A stretch of 64,000 nucleotides of DNA from Dasania sp. GY-MA-18 (GTDB taxonomy: Bacteria > Pseudomonadota > Gammaproteobacteria > Pseudomonadales > Dasaniaceae): assembly GCF_024734385.1 (NCBI RefSeq), contig NZ_JANHAP010000006.1, forward strand, positions 124,001 to 188,000. Reading direction: 5' to 3'. This document shows, piece by piece, positions 38,874 through 51,241 of the stretch (its first letter is position 1; the number at the start of each line of letters is the position of its first letter). A program made the position numbers and the translations under genes. Under the pieces are notes generated by a model, which saw nothing but the letters and a program-made list of their open reading frames with translations, did no database searches and had not been told where the DNA came from.

Positions 38874-40157
38874 TTAGCGCTGATCCAGCGGTACAAATTT
38901 GCGCTGTGCTGGGCCTGTGTATAGCTGGCGAGGGCGGCCAATTTTAGAGTTGGCGGCAATCATTTCGTTCCAGTGTGCTATCCAGCCTGGGGTGCGGCCT
39001 AAGGCAAAGATTACCGTAAACATGCTAGTGGGTATGCCCATGGCTTTTAAGATGATGCCTGAGTAGAAGTCTACGTTGGGGTAGAGTTTCTTCTCTTTAA
39101 AGTAGGGGTCTTCCAAGGCGATTTCTTCCAAGCGCTTAGCGACAGCCAGTAGTGGGTCGTTAACACCTAGTTCGGCCAATACATCATCGGCGGCACTTTT
39201 CATGACTTTGGCGCGTGGGTCAAAGTTTTTGTAGACGCGATGACCAAAACCCATCAGGCGGAAGGGGTCGTTTTTGTCTTTAGCCTTGGCGACAAACTCG
39301 TCTATGCGCGATACATCACCAATTTCCTCTAGCATATTCAACACGGCTTCGTTGGCGCCGCCGTGTGAAGGGCCCCATAGTGCGGCTATACCCGCCGAGA
39401 TACAGGCGAAAGGGTTGGCGCCGGTAGAGCCAGACAGGCGTACGGTAGAAGTAGAAGCGTTTTGCTCGTGGTCGGCATGAAGGATAAAGATTTTATCCAT
39501 GGCATCGGCCAGTACCGGGCTAACTTTGTAGTCTTCGCAAGGGGTGCTGAACATCATGTGCAGGAAGTTTTCAGCATAGCCCAGGTCGTTGCGCGGGTAG
39601 ATAAAGGGTTGGCCTATGGAGAATTTGTACGCCATGGCTGCAATGGTGGGCATCTTGGCGATCAGGCGTATGGCTGATTTTTGTCTGTGCTTATCGCTGG
39701 TGATGTCTAAAGAGTCGTGATAGAAGGCAGAGAGTGCGCCTACTACACCACACATAATAGCCATGGGGTGGGCGTCGCGTCTAAAGCCTTTAAAGAAGGC
39801 TGATAGTTGATCGTGCACCATGGTGTGGTGGGTGACTAATTCTATAAAGCGTTCTTTTTCTTCTTTAGTGGGTAGTTCGCCGTTCCATAATAACCAGCAA
39901 GTCTCTAAATAGTCTGAATGCTCGGCTAGTTCATCAATGGGATAACCACCGTGCAGTAATATGCCTTGGCCACCGTCTATATAAGTAATTTTTGATTCGC
40001 AGGCTGCGGTGGAAACAAAGCCGGGGTCATAGGTGAACATGCCTTGGCTGGTAAGGGCGCTAACGTCAACAACGTCTGGGCCTAAAGAGCCTGAATAGAT
40101 GGGAAGTTCAATGGGGTCTTTACCGGCTATGGTTAGCGTGGCTTTTTTGTCTGACAT
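38874..40157 (-). CDS. gltA: Citrate synthase, type II
   Basis: A protein of 427 residues, the size of the hexameric NADH-sensitive gram-negative enzyme. It condenses acetyl-CoA with oxaloacetate. Motifs: the N-terminal beta domain with [26 protein letters not shown], the catalytic-His regions [14 protein letters not shown] and [11 protein letters not shown], and the catalytic-Asp region [15 protein letters not shown] further on. The gene is divergent from sdhC, the usual arrangement in proteobacteria. The 458-base gap between them should hold both promoters. Confidence 0.97.
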   Translation of the reverse strand: MSDKKATLTIAGKDPIELPIYSGSLGPDVVDVSALTSQGMFTYDPGFVSTAACESKITYIDGGQGILLHGGYPIDELAEHSDYLETCWLLWNGELPTKEEKERFIELVTHHTMVHDQLSAFFKGFRRDAHPMAIMCGVVGALSAFYHDSLDITSDKHRQKSAIRLIAKMPTIAAMAYKFSIGQPFIYPRNDLGYAENFLHMMFSTPCEDYKVSPVLADAMDKIFILHADHEQNASTSTVRLSGSTGANPFACISAGIAALWGPSHGGANEAVLNMLEEIGDVSRIDEFVAKAKDKNDPFRLMGFGHRVYKNFDPRAKVMKSAADDVLAELGVNDPLLAVAKRLEEIALEDPYFKEKKLYPNVDFYSGIILKAMGIPTSMFTVIFALGRTPGWIAHWNEMIAANSKIGRPRQLYTGPAQRKFVPLDQR

Positions 40158-40615
40158 GCAAAAGCTCCTGAGGTGCAGCTTGTGGCTGCGCAGTTTTTCA
40201 TTCTTAATGAGCTGATAACTATAGAGTTTTGCCTAGTCTTGTCAATTGCATTTTCGGAAGGGGTGTAGAATGGTAGCAACCGTCCCCCATGTCTAGCGGC
40301 CTGCTTTTATATTTGTTTTATTTATAGTCATTATATTTTTTTTGGCCTATGGCCAGTTAATGAATTTCGCCGCTTATTATTTGCACAGTCTGCTCGAGAT
40401 TTGGCCTGCTGGTCTGGCGGTGTCGCATTGCTAATTCATGGGCTATTCTGTAGTGGCCTATGAACTAGCGCGCATAGGTGTTTGTGTTTCAAAAAGTATC
40501 AGCCTATAATTCCGCGCGAATTCTGAACCTGCTCAAGTGTTTTAATAGTAACAACAAGCAGATAATTAGCTGTTTGGAATGTCTCTTCACTTCCTTTGAA
40601 CCGCCCTTAGGGGCC
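40158..40615. other. Divergent control region gltA/sdhC
   Basis: This 458-base gap holds promoters for gltA (minus) and the sdh-suc block (plus). An AT-rich stretch at 40313-40350 is a promoter candidate. An open frame from 40478 runs into sdhC, but its extra 46 residues are not SdhC-like. No known operator was recognised. Confidence 0.5.
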
Positions 40616-41011
40616 ATGACAAGTGTGATAAAAACCGTGAATGATAAACGACCTGTAAACCTCGATATTGGTAGTATAGACCTACCAATTACCGCCTATG
40701 TATCGATTTTGCACCGCATTTCAGGTGTGATACTCGTTGCTGGAGTCGCTGTACTGCTCTGGATATTGGATGCCTCCTTGAGTAGTGAAGAGAGCTTTAA
40801 TGCTATTAAAGCCGGCGCTGGCTCTTTCTTATGTAAATTAATCGTCTGGGCGGTATTGTCTGCCTTGATTTACCACACTGTGGCAGGCGTGAAACACTTG
40901 ATCATGGATTTGGGTATAGGTGAAAGCTTTGAAGGCGGCGTAGCCGGCTCCAAGATAGTGATCGCTGTATCTGTCGTCTTGATAGCCTTATTGGGGGTGT
41001 GTATATGGTAA
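40616..41011 (+). CDS. sdhC: Succinate dehydrogenase cytochrome b556 subunit SdhC
   Basis: A protein of about 131 residues from the ATG at 40616. The family start pattern KRPVNLDIGSIDLPITAYVSILHRISGV is followed by three membrane helices, with the quinone/heme-associated S and R in SILHRISG and heme-ligand His in ALIYHTVAGVKHLIMD. It anchors SdhAB and, with SdhD, binds heme b and ubiquinone. The start is uncertain: AGGGG at 40609-40613 is very close to 40616 and better spaced for the in-frame GTG at 40625. Confidence 0.93.
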   Translation: MTSVIKTVNDKRPVNLDIGSIDLPITAYVSILHRISGVILVAGVAVLLWILDASLSSEESFNAIKAGAGSFLCKLIVWAVLSALIYHTVAGVKHLIMDLGIGESFEGGVAGSKIVIAVSVVLIALLGVCIW

Positions 41012-41367
41012 CTTCCGTTACAAATTTAGGTCGCAGCGGCTTATCTGATTGGTTGATACAGCGTGTTAGTGCTGTGGTGTTATTGGCTTATGTTATTTTT
41101 CTCTCGTATGTGCTGTTGGCCTGTAGCCCAGACTACCAAGAGTGGAAGGCCCTATTCGAAAATACTTGCATGCGCATTTTTAGCGTAGCCGCTTTATTAG
41201 CAATAGCCATGCATGCCTGGATAGGTTTGTGGTCAGTATCGACTGATTATTTAACCGAGCGCACCTTAGGCGGCAAAGCCACCTTATTGCGTCTTTCTTT
41301 CCAAGCTATCAGTGCTGCAGTGTTATTCACTTATGTAGTCTGGGGCATCCAGATTCTGTGGAGCTAA
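41005..41367 (+). CDS. sdhD: Succinate dehydrogenase membrane anchor subunit SdhD
   Basis: A protein of 120 residues with three membrane helices. The family signature is GLSDWLIQRVSAVVLLAYVIF, with the heme-ligand His in AIAMHAWIGLW and Asp-Tyr in STDYL. The ATG at 41005 overlaps the last codons of sdhC, giving translational coupling; the GTG at 40999 is a less likely start. It completes the membrane anchor of complex II with SdhC. Confidence 0.94.
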   Translation: MVTSVTNLGRSGLSDWLIQRVSAVVLLAYVIFLSYVLLACSPDYQEWKALFENTCMRIFSVAALLAIAMHAWIGLWSVSTDYLTERTLGGKATLLRLSFQAISAAVLFTYVVWGIQILWS

Positions 41368-41373
41368 AATTTT

Positions 41374-43146
41374 ATGTCTAAAATCAGAACTATTTCATTC
41401 GACGGCGTTATCGTCGGCGGTGGTGGTGCCGGTATGCGCGCAGCACTGCAACTTTCACAGTCGGGCTATAAAACCGCTGTAATCACTAAAGTATTCCCCA
41501 CTCGTTCACACACGGTTTCTGCACAGGGTGGTATTACTTGTGCGATAGCCTCTGCTGATCCCAATGATGATTGGCGCTGGCATATGTACGATACCGTTAA
41601 AGGCTCCGATTACATCGGTGACCAAGACGCTATCGAATATATGTGTAACGTAGGGCCAGAGGCCATCTACGAACTAGATCACATGGGTTTGCCTTTCTCG
41701 CGTACCGAAGAGGGCCGCATTTACCAGCGTCCTTTCGGTGGTCAGTCTAAGGGCCCAGATAATCCTACTCAGGCTGCGCGTACCTGTGCTGCTGCTGACC
41801 GTACCGGCCACGCTCTGTTACACACCTTGTACCAAGGCAATATGAAAAACGAAACCGTATTCTTAAACGAATGGTACGCCATAGACTTGGTTAAAAACCA
41901 AGATGGCGCGGTGACTGGTGTTATTGCTATCTGCATAGAAACCGGTGAAGTGGTACACGTTAAGTCTAAAGCTACAGTGTTAGCGACTGGCGGTGCCGGT
42001 CGTATTTACGCCTCTACTACCAACGCCCACATCAACACCGGTGACGGTATTGGTATGGCGCTACGCGCTGGTGTGCCGGTACAAGATATAGAAATGTGGC
42101 AATTCCACCCCACCGGTATAGCGGGTGCGGGGGTATTGGTTACTGAAGGTTGTCGCGGTGAAGGTGGCTACTTAATCAATAAAGATGGCGAACGCTTTAT
42201 GGAGCGTTACGCGCCTAACGCTAAAGACTTGGCGGGCCGTGATGTAGTAGCCCGCTCTATGACTTTAGAAATTTTAGAAGGCCGCGGTTGTGGCCCCAAT
42301 GGCGATCATGTGTTCTTGAAGCTTGATCACCTAGGTGAAGAAGTTTTAGAAAGTCGTCTGCCGGGTATTTGTGAGTTGTCTCGTACTTTTGCCCACGCTG
42401 ATCCGGTTAAAGAGCCTGTACCTGTAGTACCAACCTGTCACTACATGATGGGCGGTATCCCCACTAACGTAAATGGCCAGGCATTAACCATTGATGCCAG
42501 CGGCAATGAAAAAATCATTGATGGTTTATACGCCTGTGGTGAAGTGGCTTGTGTATCTGTACACGGTGCCAACCGTTTAGGCGGTAACTCATTACTTGAT
42601 TTGGTGGTGTTTGGTCGCTCTTCAGGCTTGCATATAGAGCAGTCATTGCGTGCCGGTATAGATTTACGTGACGCTAGCGAAAGCGATATCGAAGGTTCTA
42701 TGAGCCGCTTAAACAAAGCTAACGAAAGCAAGGGCGGCGAGAAAGTGGCCGACCTGCGTAAAGAGCTACAAAACGTTATGCAAAACCACTTCGGCGTATT
42801 CCGTCGCGGTGACTTTATGCAAGACGGTATTAAGAAGTTGGCTGAGCTGCGTGAGCGTATTGATAATGCCCACCTTGAAGATAAGAGTAATGCCTTTAAC
42901 ACCGCTCGCATAGAGCGCTTAGAGTTAAACAACTTGTTTGAAGTGGCAGAAGCTACCGCTATTGCCGCTGAAGAGCGCAAGGAAAGCCGCGGCGCCCACG
43001 CCCGTGAAGACTTCCCCGATCGCGATGACGAAAACTGGTTGTGCCACTCTATGTACTTCCCAGAAGAAAAACGTGTTGGTAAGCGTGCTGTAAACTTTAA
43101 GCCGAAAACCGTTGATGCCTTCGAACCAAAAGTTCGTACTTACTAA
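41374..43146 (+). CDS. sdhA: Succinate dehydrogenase flavoprotein subunit SdhA
   Basis: A protein of 590 residues. The FAD-binding start is [20 protein letters not shown], with covalent-FAD His in [11 protein letters not shown]. The substrate site is seen in [21 protein letters not shown], and the active-site Arg region in [18 protein letters not shown]. Late motifs are CHYMMGGI and [22 protein letters not shown]. It oxidises succinate to fumarate on the cytoplasmic face of the membrane. It starts six bases after sdhD, and sdhB follows 13 bases after its stop. Confidence 0.98.
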   Translation: MSKIRTISFDGVIVGGGGAGMRAALQLSQSGYKTAVITKVFPTRSHTVSAQGGITCAIASADPNDDWRWHMYDTVKGSDYIGDQDAIEYMCNVGPEAIYELDHMGLPFSRTEEGRIYQRPFGGQSKGPDNPTQAARTCAAADRTGHALLHTLYQGNMKNETVFLNEWYAIDLVKNQDGAVTGVIAICIETGEVVHVKSKATVLATGGAGRIYASTTNAHINTGDGIGMALRAGVPVQDIEMWQFHPTGIAGAGVLVTEGCRGEGGYLINKDGERFMERYAPNAKDLAGRDVVARSMTLEILEGRGCGPNGDHVFLKLDHLGEEVLESRLPGICELSRTFAHADPVKEPVPVVPTCHYMMGGIPTNVNGQALTIDASGNEKIIDGLYACGEVACVSVHGANRLGGNSLLDLVVFGRSSGLHIEQSLRAGIDLRDASESDIEGSMSRLNKANESKGGEKVADLRKELQNVMQNHFGVFRRGDFMQDGIKKLAELRERIDNAHLEDKSNAFNTARIERLELNNLFEVAEATAIAAEERKESRGAHAREDFPDRDDENWLCHSMYFPEEKRVGKRAVNFKPKTVDAFEPKVRTY

Positions 43147-43159
43147 GGGGTTTGCTGAA

Positions 43160-43867
43160 ATGTTGAAAGTGAGTATTTATCGTTATAACCCTGAGACTGA
43201 TCAAGAGCCTTATATGCAGGCTGTTGAAGTGGACACCGGCGGCAAAGACCTGATGGTTTTGGATGTGCTGGAGTTGGTTAAGGCGCAAGATCCTTCTATG
43301 GCTTTCCGCCGCTCATGCCGTGAGGGTGTGTGTGGTTCCGATGGCATGAATATTAATGGTAAAAATGGTTTGGCCTGTATTATGTCTTTATCCGAGGCAT
43401 TAAAAGGCGGTGATACGCTTATCCTGCGTCCCTTACCTGGTTTACCGGTTATTCGTGACCTCGTTGTTGATATGGGCTTGTTCTATAAGCAGTACGAAAA
43501 AATTAAGCCTTTCTTAATTAACGATACCCCAGCGCCAGCGATTGAGCGTTTGCAGTCTCCAGAAGAGCGTGAAAAGTTAGACGGCTTGTACGAGTGTATC
43601 TTGTGTGCATGTTGCTCTACCGCTTGTCCTTCTTTCTGGTGGAACCCAGATCGCTTTATCGGTCCTTCGGGCTTATTACAGTCTTACCGCTTCTTAGTGG
43701 ATAGCCGCGATACGGCTACTGCAGAGCGTTTGGCTGACTTGGACGATCCTTTTAGTGTGTTCCGTTGTCACGGCATCCAAAACTGTGTCAATGTTTGCCC
43801 TAAAGGTTTGAACCCGACCAAAGCGATTGGTCATATTCGTAATATGCTATTGCGCAGCGCTACATAA
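43160..43867 (+). CDS. sdhB: Succinate dehydrogenase iron-sulfur subunit SdhB
   Basis: A protein of 235 residues from the ATG at 43160, which has AAGGGG at 43145-43150; the longer frame from 43112 would overlap sdhA and has no support. The [2Fe-2S] ligands are in CREGVCGSDGMNINGKNGLAC, split here as CREGVCGSD and GLAC. The [4Fe-4S] site is CILCACCSTACP, and the [3Fe-4S] site is CHGIQNCVNVCPKGLNP. It passes electrons from FAD to ubiquinone. All cluster cysteines are present. Confidence 0.98.
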   Translation: MLKVSIYRYNPETDQEPYMQAVEVDTGGKDLMVLDVLELVKAQDPSMAFRRSCREGVCGSDGMNINGKNGLACIMSLSEALKGGDTLILRPLPGLPVIRDLVVDMGLFYKQYEKIKPFLINDTPAPAIERLQSPEEREKLDGLYECILCACCSTACPSFWWNPDRFIGPSGLLQSYRFLVDSRDTATAERLADLDDPFSVFRCHGIQNCVNVCPKGLNPTKAIGHIRNMLLRSAT

Positions 43868-43893
43868 GTTACGCTGTATTAAGCGGTACAATT

Positions 43894-43926
43894 TTTAATC
43901 GCGGCTAATGAAAAGCCGCGATTAAA
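43894..43926. other. Hairpin in the sdhB-sucA gap
   Basis: TTTAATCGCGGCT (43894-43906) pairs exactly with 43914-43926 around a seven-base loop. No T-run follows on the plus strand, so it may be a processing or stabilising hairpin rather than a full terminator. The rest of the 384-base gap up to sucA is AT-rich and probably contains a second promoter. Confidence 0.7.
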
Positions 43927-44251
43927 TTGAAAGTTTAAATAATAGCTACGAAAATTTTTTTATAACAGCTACACTACCTGCGGGCAAAAAGTCATTGATG
44001 TAACCCATCATTTTTTTGCTTGCCGGTAACTCTATTGCTAACAGTGTTATCTTACTAACAGTGATAGAAAGTAAAGGTGGATGGGTGTCGCCTTTACATT
44101 GTAGTACGTTCAAAAGACGTATTACTTAACTGGGGAATAATGGTATATCTAAACTGAAAAGGGGGCTTCAGTCGTTATATTTCATTATTTCTTTATTTGA
44201 TTGTCATGGTTTACACGACCAGTCCCCGCACTTCAAAAAAGGTGGACAGTA

Positions 44252-47086
44252 ATGCAAGAAAGCCCAATGGAATTGCTATGGAGCAGTTCCCACATCTCTG
44301 GTGGCAATGCGGCCTATGTTGAGGATATGTATGAAATATACCTCTTCGACCCCAATGCAGTATCAGAACAGTGGCGAGAATACTTTGAAAAGCTACCGCG
44401 GGTTAATCAGGGCATCAAACAAGATGTGCCTCATTCAGCCGTTAGGGAGCATTTTGCTCAGTTAGCCAAAACCCGAGCAAAACCTTTATCGGTAGAAACC
44501 GATAACTCGATTACCGAACATGAGCGTAAGCAGGTTAGAGTTATACAACTCTGTAGTGCTTACCGTCAGCGTGGCCATCAGCATGCCAAGCTAGACCCTT
44601 TGGGCCTAAAAAAACGCCCACCCGTACCCGATTTAGATTTACACTATCACCAACTCTCCTCTGCAGATCACGAAACCGTATTCCAAACCGGTAGCCTATT
44701 TATAGGTAAAGATCAGGCCTCTCTTAAAGAAATCATAGACTCGCTAGAACAAACCTACTGTGGCTCTATAGGTGCAGAATTCATGCACATAGTGAACACC
44801 GAAGAGCGCCAGTGGATACAGCAGCGCATGGAGTCGGTGCGTTCTAAACCAGCGTTTAGCCCTGAAGTTAAAACCCATTTACTAGAGCGTTTAATTGCGG
44901 CAGAGGGCATGGAAAAATCCTTGGCCTCTAAATACCCTGGTGTTAAGCGTTTTGGCCTAGAGGGCGGTGAAAGCCTAATCCCCATGCTGGATTGCATGGT
45001 GCAGCGCAGCGGCTCTTATGCTGCTAAAGAAATGGTTATAGGCATGGCGCACCGCGGCCGCCTGAATGTATTAGTGAATATTTTTGGTAAAAACCCGGCG
45101 GAGCTGTTTGCCGAGTTTGAAGGCAAGGTCGAATACCAAGGCTCTGCTGACGTAAAATATCACCAAGGCTTTTCATCCAATGTGATGACCGCAGGCGGTG
45201 AAATGCATTTGGCATTGGCCTTTAACCCCTCACATTTAGAAATTGTTTCGCCTGTGGTAGAGGGTTCAGTGCGCGCTAGGCAAGATAGACGCAAGGATGA
45301 GACTGGCGAAAAAGTGGTACCCATAGTCATACACGGTGATGCTGCATTTGCAGGCCAGGGTGTGGTGATGGAGACTTTCCAAATGTCTCAAACCCGCGCC
45401 TATAAAACCGGTGGCACCATACATGTGGTGATTAACAACCAGGTGGGCTTTACCACCAACCGCCGTGAAGATGCGCGTTCTACTGAATACTGTACCGATG
45501 TAGCCAAAATGGTGCAGGCGCCTATATTCCACGTTAATGGTGACGATCCTGAAGCGGTATTGTTTGTTAGCCAAATGGCTACCGATTTCCGTCAAGAGTT
45601 CAAAAAAGACGTAGTGGTTGATTTAGTCTGCTATCGCCGTCGTGGTCATAACGAAGCGGATGAGCCCTCGGGCACCCAGCCTCTAATGTACAAGCAAATT
45701 AAAAAACAACGCACTACCCGCGATTTATACGCCGATCGCCTAATCGCCGAAGGTGTACTTAGCAAAGAGCAAGACGAGCAATTAATGCATGAGTACCGCT
45801 CTAGCCTAGAGAGCGGCCAACACGTGGTTAAAAGCTTGGTACACGAGCCCGATAAAGAGCTGTTTGTAGACTGGACGCCTTATATAGGGCACGACTGGGA
45901 TTGCCCAGCCGACACCACTATAGACCTAAAGCAACTGCAAGAGATTGCGACTAGAGTCAACACTGTGCCGGAAGGCTTCCCCATACAGCGGCAAGTGTCA
46001 AAAATTTACGAAGACCGCCGTAAAATGTTGGCTGGTGCCTTACCCATTAACTGGGGTTTTGCTGAAACCTTAGCCTATGGCACCTTGTTAGAGGCGGGTT
46101 ACCCCGTGCGTTTAACCGGTCAAGATGTGGGTCGTGGTACGTTCTCGCACAGGCATGCGGTACTGCACAATCAAAATGATGGCAGCGCCTATGTGCCGTT
46201 AAAAAATCTGGCTAAAAACCAGCCTGAGTTCACCATTTTTGATTCGCTGTTATCGGAAGAAGCGGTACTGGCTTTTGAATATGGTTACGCCACCACATCG
46301 CCCGCTGGCTTGGTTATTTGGGAGGCGCAGTTTGGTGATTTTGCCAACGGCGCACAGGTGGTTATCGATCAGTTTATTACCAGTGGTGAGCATAAATGGC
46401 AGCGCCTATGTGGCCTGACTATGCTATTACCACACGGCTATGAAGGTCAGGGGCCTGAGCATTCCTCAGCCCGCTTGGAGCGTTTCTTACAATTATGTGC
46501 CGAGCACAACATACAGGTTTGTGTGCCCAGTACTCCGGCGCAGGTGTTTCATATGATACGCCGACAGGGCATACGCCCCTTGCGTAAACCCTTAATTGTT
46601 ATGTCGCCCAAGAGTTTGTTGCGCCATAAAGACGCAACTTCAACATTGGAAGAGTTGGCAGAAGGTCATTTCCATACTGTATTAGATGATAGGGATGTAG
46701 AAGATAAGGCAGCGGTTAAGCGCATCATATTATGCAGTGGCCGTATTTATTACGACCTGCGCGACACCTTAATAGAGAGCGGCAAATCTGATATTGCTAT
46801 CGTGCGTATAGAGCAGCTGTATCCTTTCCCTCATGAAGACTTGAGTGAAATTTTATTAGGCTACCCTAATGCTAGCGAGGTAACTTGGTGTCAGGAAGAA
46901 CCCATGAACCAGGGGGCCTGGTACTCTAGCCAGCACCATATGCGCAGAGCTGTTCACGAGCTTAACCCTAAGATTTATTTAGATTATGCGGGGCGTGAAG
47001 CGTCTGCATCGCCAGCGGCGGGTTACTTAGCCCTGCATGTGGCGCAGCAGAATCAATTTATCGCCGAAGCCTTGGATTTACACTAA
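44252..47086 (+). CDS. sucA: 2-oxoglutarate dehydrogenase E1 component SucA
   Basis: A protein of 944 residues from the ATG at 44252, with AAAGGTGG at 44238-44245. The N-terminus (MELLWSSSHISGGNAAYVED) is the family's E2-binding segment. The thiamine-diphosphate core has IGMAHRGRLNVLVN, then GDAAFAGQGVV, and QVGFTTNRREDARSTEYCTD; the transketolase-like second half has GQDVGRGTFSHRHAV and WEAQFGDFANGAQVVIDQF. It decarboxylates 2-oxoglutarate and succinylates the SucB lipoyl group. It leads sucA-sucB-lpd-sucC-sucD. Confidence 0.98.
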   Translation: MQESPMELLWSSSHISGGNAAYVEDMYEIYLFDPNAVSEQWREYFEKLPRVNQGIKQDVPHSAVREHFAQLAKTRAKPLSVETDNSITEHERKQVRVIQLCSAYRQRGHQHAKLDPLGLKKRPPVPDLDLHYHQLSSADHETVFQTGSLFIGKDQASLKEIIDSLEQTYCGSIGAEFMHIVNTEERQWIQQRMESVRSKPAFSPEVKTHLLERLIAAEGMEKSLASKYPGVKRFGLEGGESLIPMLDCMVQRSGSYAAKEMVIGMAHRGRLNVLVNIFGKNPAELFAEFEGKVEYQGSADVKYHQGFSSNVMTAGGEMHLALAFNPSHLEIVSPVVEGSVRARQDRRKDETGEKVVPIVIHGDAAFAGQGVVMETFQMSQTRAYKTGGTIHVVINNQVGFTTNRREDARSTEYCTDVAKMVQAPIFHVNGDDPEAVLFVSQMATDFRQEFKKDVVVDLVCYRRRGHNEADEPSGTQPLMYKQIKKQRTTRDLYADRLIAEGVLSKEQDEQLMHEYRSSLESGQHVVKSLVHEPDKELFVDWTPYIGHDWDCPADTTIDLKQLQEIATRVNTVPEGFPIQRQVSKIYEDRRKMLAGALPINWGFAETLAYGTLLEAGYPVRLTGQDVGRGTFSHRHAVLHNQNDGSAYVPLKNLAKNQPEFTIFDSLLSEEAVLAFEYGYATTSPAGLVIWEAQFGDFANGAQVVIDQFITSGEHKWQRLCGLTMLLPHGYEGQGPEHSSARLERFLQLCAEHNIQVCVPSTPAQVFHMIRRQGIRPLRKPLIVMSPKSLLRHKDATSTLEELAEGHFHTVLDDRDVEDKAAVKRIILCSGRIYYDLRDTLIESGKSDIAIVRIEQLYPFPHEDLSEILLGYPNASEVTWCQEEPMNQGAWYSSQHHMRRAVHELNPKIYLDYAGREASASPAAGYLALHVAQQNQFIAEALDLH

Positions 47087-47141
47087 ATTTTTTAACCTAT
47101 AGATCAGACTCATACTGTATTAATGGGTGTAAGGAAATAAT

Positions 47142-48344
47142 ATGACCATAGAAATAAAAGCCCCAACTTTTCCCGAATCGGTAGCCGATGGCACCATAGC
47201 CACTTGGTATAAGCAGCCCGGTGAAGCGGTAGCACGTGACGAAATTATTGTTGATATAGAAACCGATAAAGTGGTGTTAGAGGTATTAGCCCCCGCCGAT
47301 GGTTCTATGTCGGAAATACTTAAAGGTGAAGGTGAAACTGTACTTAGCGACGAGTTAATCGGTCGCTTTGTGGCCGGTGAGGCCGTCGCCCTTGAGGCTG
47401 CCCCTGCCGCCGCCGCTCCTGCTGTTGCAGAGACTAATAATAGCGGCGATAAAATCAGCCCCGCTGCACGCAAGCTTATTAAAGAAAACAGCCTTAATGT
47501 TGATGATATTAAAGCCACCGGTAAGGGCGGTTTAGTCACTAAAGAAGACGTGGTTAAGCACTTAAGCTCGGCACCAGCGCCAGCTGCAGCTAAGCCCGTC
47601 ACCGCTGACCCAGCGCCTATCATTGAGCTAGACCCCAGCCAGCGCCCAGAAAAACGTGTGCCTATGACGCGTTTGCGCAAGCGCATAGCTGAGCGTTTAT
47701 TAGATGCCAGCCAAAGCACCGCCATGTTAACCACCTTTAACGAGGTAGACATGGGTCCTATCATGGAACTGCGCAAGCAATACAAAGACCTTTTTGAAAA
47801 ATCGCATAACGGTGTGCGTTTAGGTTTTATGGGCTTTTTTGTCAAAGCCGCCACTGAAGCATTAAAACGCTTCCCGGCAGTGAATGCCTCTTTAGACGGT
47901 GATGATATTGTTTATCACGGTTACCAAGATATAGGTGTGGCCGTTTCTACTGAAAAAGGCTTAGTCGTGCCAGTATTGCGTGACACTGACCAAATGAGTA
48001 TCGCTAAAGTGGAAGACACCATACGCGATTTTGGCTTGCGCGCTAAAGCTGGCAAGCTGGGTATTGATGAAATGCAGGGCGGTACATTTACTATTACCAA
48101 TGGTGGTGTATTTGGCTCATTGCTATCAACACCTATTTTAAACCCACCACAAACCGCTATCTTGGGTATGCATAAAATCCAAGAGCGTGTGATGGCGGTT
48201 AATGGTGAAGTGAAAATACGCCCCATGATGTACTTGGCGATATCTTATGATCACCGCTTGATAGATGGTAAAGACGCAGTACAGTTTTTGGTGGCCATTA
48301 AAGAACAGCTGGAAGAGCCTGCGCGCATACTCTTAGAGTTGTAA
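47142..48344 (+). CDS. sucB: 2-oxoglutarate dehydrogenase E2 component (dihydrolipoyl succinyltransferase) SucB
   Basis: A protein of 400 residues. One lipoyl domain (1-77) has the lipoylated K43 in ETDKVVLEV. An Ala/Pro linker and a peripheral-subunit-binding domain (about 107-145, [12 protein letters not shown]) follow. The catalytic core begins near 170 with [16 protein letters not shown] and ends with the active-site [13 protein letters not shown]. It transfers the succinyl group from lipoate to CoA. The start is ATG at 47142 after AAGGAAATAAT. Confidence 0.98.
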   Translation: MTIEIKAPTFPESVADGTIATWYKQPGEAVARDEIIVDIETDKVVLEVLAPADGSMSEILKGEGETVLSDELIGRFVAGEAVALEAAPAAAAPAVAETNNSGDKISPAARKLIKENSLNVDDIKATGKGGLVTKEDVVKHLSSAPAPAAAKPVTADPAPIIELDPSQRPEKRVPMTRLRKRIAERLLDASQSTAMLTTFNEVDMGPIMELRKQYKDLFEKSHNGVRLGFMGFFVKAATEALKRFPAVNASLDGDDIVYHGYQDIGVAVSTEKGLVVPVLRDTDQMSIAKVEDTIRDFGLRAKAGKLGIDEMQGGTFTITNGGVFGSLLSTPILNPPQTAILGMHKIQERVMAVNGEVKIRPMMYLAISYDHRLIDGKDAVQFLVAIKEQLEEPARILLEL

Positions 48345-48384
48345 ACAGCGGCTAGCCAGCAAGATCAAAAAATTGAAACTTTAA

Positions 48385-49857
<1,473 letters not shown>

Positions 49858-49870
49858 TTCAGGGGGTTGT

Positions 49871-49897
49871 GGGCTGTTAAAGCTTATTTAACAGCCC
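49871..49897. other. Hairpin in the lpd-sucC gap
   Basis: GGGCTGTTAAA (49871-49881) pairs exactly with 49887-49897 around five bases, 13 bases after the lpd stop. There is no T-run. It may reduce read-through or mark a processing site between lpd and sucC. Confidence 0.7.
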
Positions 49898-50074
49898 TGC
49901 AGTAAAGTATTTGCGCACTGCTTTAAAATTAGCCAGAATACGTCCCCACATTTTGCTACTGCTCTCTTTAAGAGTCATTAATGTAGAGCAGTACAATAAC
50001 TGGAGTAGCCCGAGCTTAATGATTTTAAGTGATCGGTAGCTGCATCAATCCACAGACCAAAATGGTAAATCAAC

Positions 50075-51241
50075 ATGAACCTTCACGAGTATCAAGGCAA
50101 GCAACTGTTTGCTGAATACGGGTTACCTGTATCAAAAGGCTACGCCTGTGATACGCCCGAAGAAGCTGCTCAGGCAGCTGATCGCATAGGCGGTGACAAG
50201 TGGGTAGTTAAAGCCCAAGTTCACGCCGGTGGCCGCGGTAAAGCGGGTGGCGTAAAGTTATTAGATAACAAAGAAGACATTAAAGCATTTGCACAGCAAT
50301 GGTTAGGCAAAAACTTAGTGACTTATCAAACTGACGAAAATGGTCAGCCTGTTTCTAAGATTTTGGTAGAGACTTGTACCGATATCGCGCAAGAGCTGTA
50401 CTTAGGTGCGGTTGTTGATCGCTCTACTCGTCGCATCGTATTTATGGCTTCGACCGAAGGCGGTGTAGAGATTGAGAAAGTTGCGGAAGAAACTCCTGAG
50501 AAAATTCTCAAAGCAGAAATCGACCCCATGACTGGCGCACAGCCATACCAAGGCCGTGAGTTAGCTTTTAAACTGGGTTTAGAAGGCGTACAGGTTAAGC
50601 AGTTTGTACACATCTTCTTAGGCTTGGCAAAATTATTCCAAGATAAAGATTTAGCCCTAATCGAAGTTAACCCCTTGGTTATTACCGATGAAGGTAACTT
50701 ACACTGCCTAGACGCCAAAATTGGTGTAGACGGCAACGCCCTATACCGCCAAGAAGCGGTACGCGCTATGCACGATCCCTCACAGGAAGATGCACGCGAA
50801 GCACAAGCGGCCCAGTGGGAACTTAACTACGTCGCCCTAGAAGGTAACATAGGCTGCATGGTTAACGGTGCTGGCCTGGCTATGGGTACTATGGACATCG
50901 TTAAACTACACGGTGGCCAACCTGCTAACTTCCTAGACGTAGGTGGCGGTGCCACTAAAGAGCGCGTTTCGGAAGCGTTTAAAATCATTCTTTCTGACGA
51001 TTCAGTAAAAGCGGTTTTAGTTAACATCTTTGGCGGTATCGTACGTTGTGACTTAATCGCTGAAGGCATTATCGGTGCCGTTGAAGAAGTAGGCGTTGAA
51101 GTGCCCGTAGTTGTGCGCTTAGAAGGCAACAACGCAGAACTAGGTTCAAAAATCTTAGCGGAAAGTGGCTTAAATATTATTGCTGCTAACAGCTTAAAAG
51201 AAGCTGCAGATGCAGCAGTTAAAGCAGCGGAGGGCAAATAA
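50075..51241 (+). CDS. sucC: Succinyl-CoA synthetase beta subunit SucC
   Basis: A protein of 388 residues, the standard length. It begins [19 protein letters not shown] and has an ATP-grasp domain with [19 protein letters not shown], then LIEVNPLVI. The C-terminal ligase domain has [15 protein letters not shown] and [10 protein letters not shown]. With SucD it converts succinyl-CoA to succinate with nucleotide triphosphate formation. Its stop overlaps the sucD start by one base (TAATG). Confidence 0.98.
   Translation: MNLHEYQGKQLFAEYGLPVSKGYACDTPEEAAQAADRIGGDKWVVKAQVHAGGRGKAGGVKLLDNKEDIKAFAQQWLGKNLVTYQTDENGQPVSKILVETCTDIAQELYLGAVVDRSTRRIVFMASTEGGVEIEKVAEETPEKILKAEIDPMTGAQPYQGRELAFKLGLEGVQVKQFVHIFLGLAKLFQDKDLALIEVNPLVITDEGNLHCLDAKIGVDGNALYRQEAVRAMHDPSQEDAREAQAAQWELNYVALEGNIGCMVNGAGLAMGTMDIVKLHGGQPANFLDVGGGATKERVSEAFKIILSDDSVKAVLVNIFGGIVRCDLIAEGIIGAVEEVGVEVPVVVRLEGNNAELGSKILAESGLNIIAANSLKEAADAAVKAAEGK

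Noticed and set aside
40478-40615. N-terminal extension of sdhC
   Set aside because: The extra 46 residues are not SdhC-like; conserved sequence begins after the ATG at 40616.
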